64,000 bases of DNA from Allobosea robiniae (lineage in GTDB: Bacteria > Pseudomonadota > Alphaproteobacteria > Rhizobiales > Beijerinckiaceae), in NCBI RefSeq assembly GCF_900102525.1, contig NZ_FNBZ01000004.1:186001-250000 (forward strand), written 5' to 3'. Positions 58,013 through 64,000 of the stretch are shown piece after piece. The notes beneath the pieces are model-generated. The model did not search any database, had not been told where the DNA came from, and saw only the letters and a program-made list of their open reading frames with translations. Made by a program: the position numbers and the translations under genes. The first letter of the stretch is position 1, and each line of letters starts with the position of its first letter.

Positions 58013-59851
58013 ATGTCGCCATCCCGCGAATCAGACGCCCGCGCGATCCTCAAGTCGGTCTGGGGCTATGACGATTTCCGCCCCGGCCAGTGGGAGGTGA
58101 TCGCAGCCGCGCTCAATGGCGAGGACGTCTTCGCGGTGATGCCGACCGGCTCCGGCAAATCGATGTGCTACCAGCTCCCGGCGCTGGTCGCGGGCGGGCT
58201 GACGCTGGTCGTCTCGCCGCTCATCGCCCTGATGCGCGACCAGGTCGGCCAGCTCGTCCGGGCCGGCGTATCGGCCGCCTCGCTCAACTCGATGAATACG
58301 GAGGAGGAGGCGGCGCAAGCCTGGGACAGGCTGAATTCCGGCGATCTCAGGCTGCTCTTCGTCTCGCCCGAGCGGCTGGCCGGCGAGGGGCTGGTTTCCC
58401 GACTGAAGCGCCTTGGCGTGAACCGGCTCGCCATCGACGAGGCCCATTGCGTCTCGCAATGGGGCCATGATTTTCGGCCCGAGTATCGCCTGCTCGCCAA
58501 GACGCGCGAGGCGCTCGGCGGCGTGCCGGTGACGGCGCTGACCGCGACCGCCGACCGGCAGACCCAGGCCGATATCGCGAGCCAACTCTTCCCGCAGCCG
58601 CCGCATATGGTGGTGCATTCCTTCGACCGGCCGAACCTGAAGCTCGCCTTCGCGCCGAAGGAGCAGCCGCGCCGGCAGATCGACGATTTCCTGCGCCGGC
58701 ACCGCAACGGCTCCGGCATCGTCTACTGTTCCTCGCGCAGCAAGACCGAGCGCCTTGCAACCGCCTTGAGCGAAAAAGGCTGGAACGCCCTGCCCTATCA
58801 TGCCGGGCTCGAACAGGAGACGCGCAACCGCAACCAGGACGTCTTCCTGCAGGAGGACGGCGTCGTCGTCTGCGCCACCATCGCCTTCGGCATGGGCATC
58901 AACAAGCCGGACGTCCGCTTCGTCGTGCATGCCGACATGCCCGGCTCGATCGAGGGCTATTACCAGGAAATCGGCCGCGCCGGGCGCGACGGCCTGCCGG
59001 CGGATACGCTGACGCTCTACGGCGTCGACGACATGTCGCTGAGGCGCCGCCAGATCGACGAGAAACAGATCGACGACGAGCGCCGGCGCATCGAGCACAA
59101 GCGCCTCAACGCGATGATCGATCTCTGCGAGAACGCCTTGTGCCGGCGCAGCGCGCTGCTCGCCTATTTCGGCGAGGAGACGCCGCCCTGCCGGCATGGC
59201 AACGCGCCGTTCCGCTGCGATCTCTGCAGCGCGGAGGCGCCGGCGCTGGCCGACGTGACGCTCGATGCGCGAAAACTGCTTTCAGCCGTGATCCGTTCCG
59301 GCCAGCGCTTCGGCGCCGGCCATCTCGCCGACATCCTGACGGGCACAACGACCGAGGTCATCCGTCGCCAGAACCATGACGGCCTCAAGACCTTCGGCGT
59401 CGGCGCCGACAAGCCCAAATCCGCCTGGATGGGGCTGACGCGCAAGCTCTTCGCGGCCGGCGCGCTGGCCGAAGCCAGCATGGAGCATGGCGGGTTCTGC
59501 CTGACAGCGAAAGGCGAGGACATCCTGTTCGGCCGCGAGAGCATCGCGCTGCGGGCCGATCCCTTCACGGAGAAGCGTTCCCGCCGCTCCGAGCGCGATG
59601 CGGCCCGCGCCGACGGGCTCGACGAGGGCACGGCCGGCCTGTTCGAGCATCTGCGCAAGCTCAGGCTCCAGATCGCCCGCGAGGAGGGCGTCGCGGCCTA
59701 TATCATCTTCACCGACCGGACCCTGATCGCCATGGCGCGGGAACGGCCGCTCGGGCTCGACGAGATGCGGACGATCGAGGGCGTCGGCGAACGCAAGCTT
59801 GCGCAATACGGCGAGGCCTTCGTCGAGGCGATCTCGGAGTTCCGGGGTTAG
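58013..59851 (+). CDS. recQ: ATP-dependent DNA helicase RecQ
   Basis: The product has 612 residues. Helicase motifs: PTGSGKSMCYQLPAL near residue 43, DEAHCVSQWGHDFRPEY, TALTATAD and QEIGRAGRDG. The zinc-binding RQC region has CENALCRRSALLAYF...CRHGNAPFRCDLC, and the C-terminal HRDC domain ends PLGLDEMRTIEGVGERKLAQ. It unwinds DNA for recombination repair. Confidence 0.97.
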   Translation: MSPSRESDARAILKSVWGYDDFRPGQWEVIAAALNGEDVFAVMPTGSGKSMCYQLPALVAGGLTLVVSPLIALMRDQVGQLVRAGVSAASLNSMNTEEEAAQAWDRLNSGDLRLLFVSPERLAGEGLVSRLKRLGVNRLAIDEAHCVSQWGHDFRPEYRLLAKTREALGGVPVTALTATADRQTQADIASQLFPQPPHMVVHSFDRPNLKLAFAPKEQPRRQIDDFLRRHRNGSGIVYCSSRSKTERLATALSEKGWNALPYHAGLEQETRNRNQDVFLQEDGVVVCATIAFGMGINKPDVRFVVHADMPGSIEGYYQEIGRAGRDGLPADTLTLYGVDDMSLRRRQIDEKQIDDERRRIEHKRLNAMIDLCENALCRRSALLAYFGEETPPCRHGNAPFRCDLCSAEAPALADVTLDARKLLSAVIRSGQRFGAGHLADILTGTTTEVIRRQNHDGLKTFGVGADKPKSAWMGLTRKLFAAGALAEASMEHGGFCLTAKGEDILFGRESIALRADPFTEKRSRRSERDAARADGLDEGTAGLFEHLRKLRLQIAREEGVAAYIIFTDRTLIAMARERPLGLDEMRTIEGVGERKLAQYGEAFVEAISEFRG

Positions 59852-59872
59852 GCCCCGCCTGTGGCAGCCGTC

Positions 59873-59969
59873 ATTCTCGGGCGGAGCGAAGCGCAGACCC
59901 GAGAATCTCCTCCCGGGAAGGACAGTAGAGCCCACATCGGCATGAGATGCTCGGGTCAAGCCCGAGCAT
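59873..59969. repeat. Pair of REP-like inverted repeats before gyrB
   Basis: Unit 1: ATTCTCGGG/CCCGAGAAT (59873-59881, 59898-59906). Unit 2: ATGCTCGGG/CCCGAGCAT (59947-59955, 59961-59969), followed by GACGG. Same family as the pair at 39993-40078. Confidence 0.75.
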
Positions 59970-60004
59970 GACGGTCTGGCCCGGACGTCAATCAAAAATG
60001 CGCC

Positions 60005-62553
<2,549 letters not shown>

Positions 62554-62744
62554 TCGTCGCGACGACTGTGAAACCGCGGTTACGGGCTCAGTCTTTAGCC
62601 ATTTGCTGTACTGGGAGGCGAGGTCGCCGGGCCGTTGGCTGACAGGGTTTTTTGGGTAAGCTCGGACCAGCCTTTGTGGTGATCGGACGGTGCGCTGCGC
62701 TGGTCGAGCCGACTTCGCTACCGGCGCGAAAAGATCGACGGGCG

Positions 62745-63707
62745 TCACGCTGCCGCGTCGAGCGGGTGGTGGCAGCGGAACATCCCCCCAGCGACGGCGG
62801 TCTGCTCTGGCATCTGCGTGCGGCAGATGTCACTCGCCCTTGAACAGCGTGGGTTGAACGGACAGCCCGGCGGTGGCTCGACCGGGTTGGGCGGCTCGGC
62901 GATAACCTCTGACCAGGATGGGCGCTGCCCCGGCGTCGGCGGCAGCACGGCGTCGAGCAGTGAGCGCGTATAGGGATGGCGCGGTCGCGCGAACAGCTCC
63001 TCGGTCGGCCCGGTCTCGACCACGGTGCCGAGATACATCACCGCCACCCGCTCGGCCATGTGGTAGACAACGGCGAGGTTGTGGCTGATCAGGAGCACGG
63101 TCAGCCCGAGCTTCTTCTGCAGCGCGCCGATCAGGTTGATGATCTGCGACTGCACGGAGACGTCGAGCGCCGAGGTCGGCTCGTCGCAGATCAGGATGCG
63201 CGGCTGCGCGATCAGCGCACGAGCAATCGCAACGCGCTGGCGCTGCCCGCCGGAGATCTGGCTCGGATAGGCGTTGAGCAGATGCGGCGGCAGGCCGACG
63301 GCCTGCATCATCTCGGCCACCGCGGCCTGGCGGCTGCGGGCATTCCCGTCGCCGCGCACCGCGAGCGGCGCCGCGATGATGCTGCCGAGCGTCTGGCGCG
63401 GATTGAGCGAGGAATACGGGTCCTGGAAGACGGGCTGGATCAGCCCGGCACGCTCGATGCGATGATAGGACGCGATCGGCTTTCCGGCGACCGCGACGGT
63501 GCCGCTGGTCGGCGGCTCGATGCCGAGCATCAGCCGCGACAGCGTGGTCTTGCCGCAGCCGGATTCGCCGACGATCGCGACAACCTCGCCCTGCCCGACC
63601 TCAAGATCGATGCCGCGCAGCGCCCGCAGGATCCGCCGCTGGCCATGGAAGGAGACGGCGTAGTCGCGCGTCGCGCCGACGATGCTCAGTGCGGCCTGCG
63701 CGCTCAC
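62745..63707 (-). CDS. Oligopeptide/dipeptide ABC transporter ATP-binding protein (OppF/DppF type)
   Basis: The product has 320 residues: Walker A GESGCGKTT, signature ISGGQRQRVAIARAL, Walker B ILICDEPTSALDVSVQ, and the oligopeptide C-terminal region with RHPYTRSLLDAVLPPTP and a cysteine-containing CPFNPRCSRASDIC motif. It overlaps the next ATPase gene upstream by 4 bases and belongs to a second peptide-type importer reaching beyond the window. Confidence 0.95.
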   Translation of the reverse strand: MSAQAALSIVGATRDYAVSFHGQRRILRALRGIDLEVGQGEVVAIVGESGCGKTTLSRLMLGIEPPTSGTVAVAGKPIASYHRIERAGLIQPVFQDPYSSLNPRQTLGSIIAAPLAVRGDGNARSRQAAVAEMMQAVGLPPHLLNAYPSQISGGQRQRVAIARALIAQPRILICDEPTSALDVSVQSQIINLIGALQKKLGLTVLLISHNLAVVYHMAERVAVMYLGTVVETGPTEELFARPRHPYTRSLLDAVLPPTPGQRPSWSEVIAEPPNPVEPPPGCPFNPRCSRASDICRTQMPEQTAVAGGMFRCHHPLDAAA

Positions 63708-64000
63708 GACACCACCTCGCCCTGCTCTTCGAAACCCGGTTCGCCCGCCCGCTCCGCAATGGGGCGGACGCAGCGCAGCGCACGCTCCCCGTCGAGCGGC
63801 ACGAGCGGCACCGGCGCGGCGCAGACGGGCCGCGCATAGGGGCAGCGCTCCATGAACAGGCAGGCTTCCACTGTGCCGGTCGGCGGCGGCACGATCCCGG
63901 GGATCGAGCCCAGCAGCGCGCCCCGCGCGGTGCCCCCCGGCGTCGGGATCGCCTGCAGCAGGCCTTCGGTATAGGGATGCGCCGGCGCGGTCAGGACGGC
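63704..64000 (-). CDS. Oligopeptide/dipeptide ABC transporter ATP-binding protein (OppD/DppD type), 5' part outside window
   Basis: Only the last 98 residues are visible. They contain the family C-terminal motif APAHPYTEGLLQAIPTPGG, and the cysteine-rich end CPYARPVCAAP, as in OppD/DppD proteins. The stop overlaps the start of the OppF-type gene. The gene runs off the end of the window. Confidence 0.9.
   Translation of the reverse strand, partial: AVLTAPAHPYTEGLLQAIPTPGGTARGALLGSIPGIVPPPTGTVEACLFMERCPYARPVCAAPVPLVPLDGERALRCVRPIAERAGEPGFEEQGEVVS

Overview
The window is a stretch of high-GC chromosome (roughly two thirds G+C by eye) from an alphaproteobacterium, most likely of the Hyphomicrobiales (a Bosea- or Methylobacterium-like lineage; this is inference from gene order, codon bias, riboswitch classes and the style of intergenic palindromes, not from a database match). 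It carries replication-initiation genes (rpsT, dnaA, dnaN, recF, gyrB) together with mutM, ubiE and ubiB, so it lies in the dnaA neighbourhood of a main chromosome. No tRNA, rRNA, insertion sequence, phage or CRISPR array was seen.

Region by region. 1-8.4 kb: a chemoreceptor cut by the window edge, a malic enzyme-phosphotransacetylase fusion (maeB), a small basic protein, a YbhN-like membrane protein, a tail-anchored protein, a glutathione S-transferase and a Bcr/CflA efflux pump. 8.6-12 kb: a cold-shock gene, an FAH-family/DHDPS-family catabolic pair split by a large palindromic repeat, and a periplasmic copper chaperone with a DUF2946-like partner. 12-15.4 kb: a methionine-import operon (metNIQ) with a SAM-II riboswitch, a 22-codon leader ORF and two small unrecognised genes in front of it. 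15.4-22.8 kb: a secreted phytase/esterase-like protein, a membrane protein divergent from an MmyB-type regulator, csbD, and dnaK-dnaJ. 22.9-29.6 kb: a secreted protein, thiC-thiM behind a TPP riboswitch, a YjfB-like protein, and an OmpA-type protein with a long proline-rich, internally repeated linker. 29.7-40 kb: a cluster around a dipeptide-type ABC importer (dual ATPase, two permeases, binding protein) with a NodB-type deacetylase, creatininase-family amidohydrolase, isoaspartyl peptidase/asparaginase, ketopantoate-reductase-like enzyme, SDR and MarR regulator; this looks like uptake and degradation of an amide or peptide-like compound. 40-42 kb: an ArsR-controlled operon (arsR, SRPBCC, DUF1579, VOC) with a 30-bp perfect palindrome over its promoter. 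42-62.6 kb: AMP nucleosidase, ubiB, ubiE, mutM, a lower-GC insert (methyltransferase, HlyD plus small membrane protein), enoyl-CoA hydratase, threonine/serine dehydratase, rpsT, dnaA, dnaN, recF, LysE exporter, a small membrane protein, recQ and gyrB. 62.7-64 kb: the end of a second oligopeptide ABC importer, cut by the window edge.

Regulation readable from sequence: SAM-II and TPP riboswitches, several good -35/-10 pairs with 17-nt spacers (rpsT, thiC, csp, arsR), operator-like palindromes at arsR, marR/creatininase and the HlyD operon, a possible attenuator in the rpsT leader, and several families of dispersed intergenic palindromes. The most interesting unexplained items are the small proteins and leader ORF between the SAM-II riboswitch and metN, the amide/peptide catabolic cluster, and the insert that interrupts the mutM-dnaA neighbourhood.
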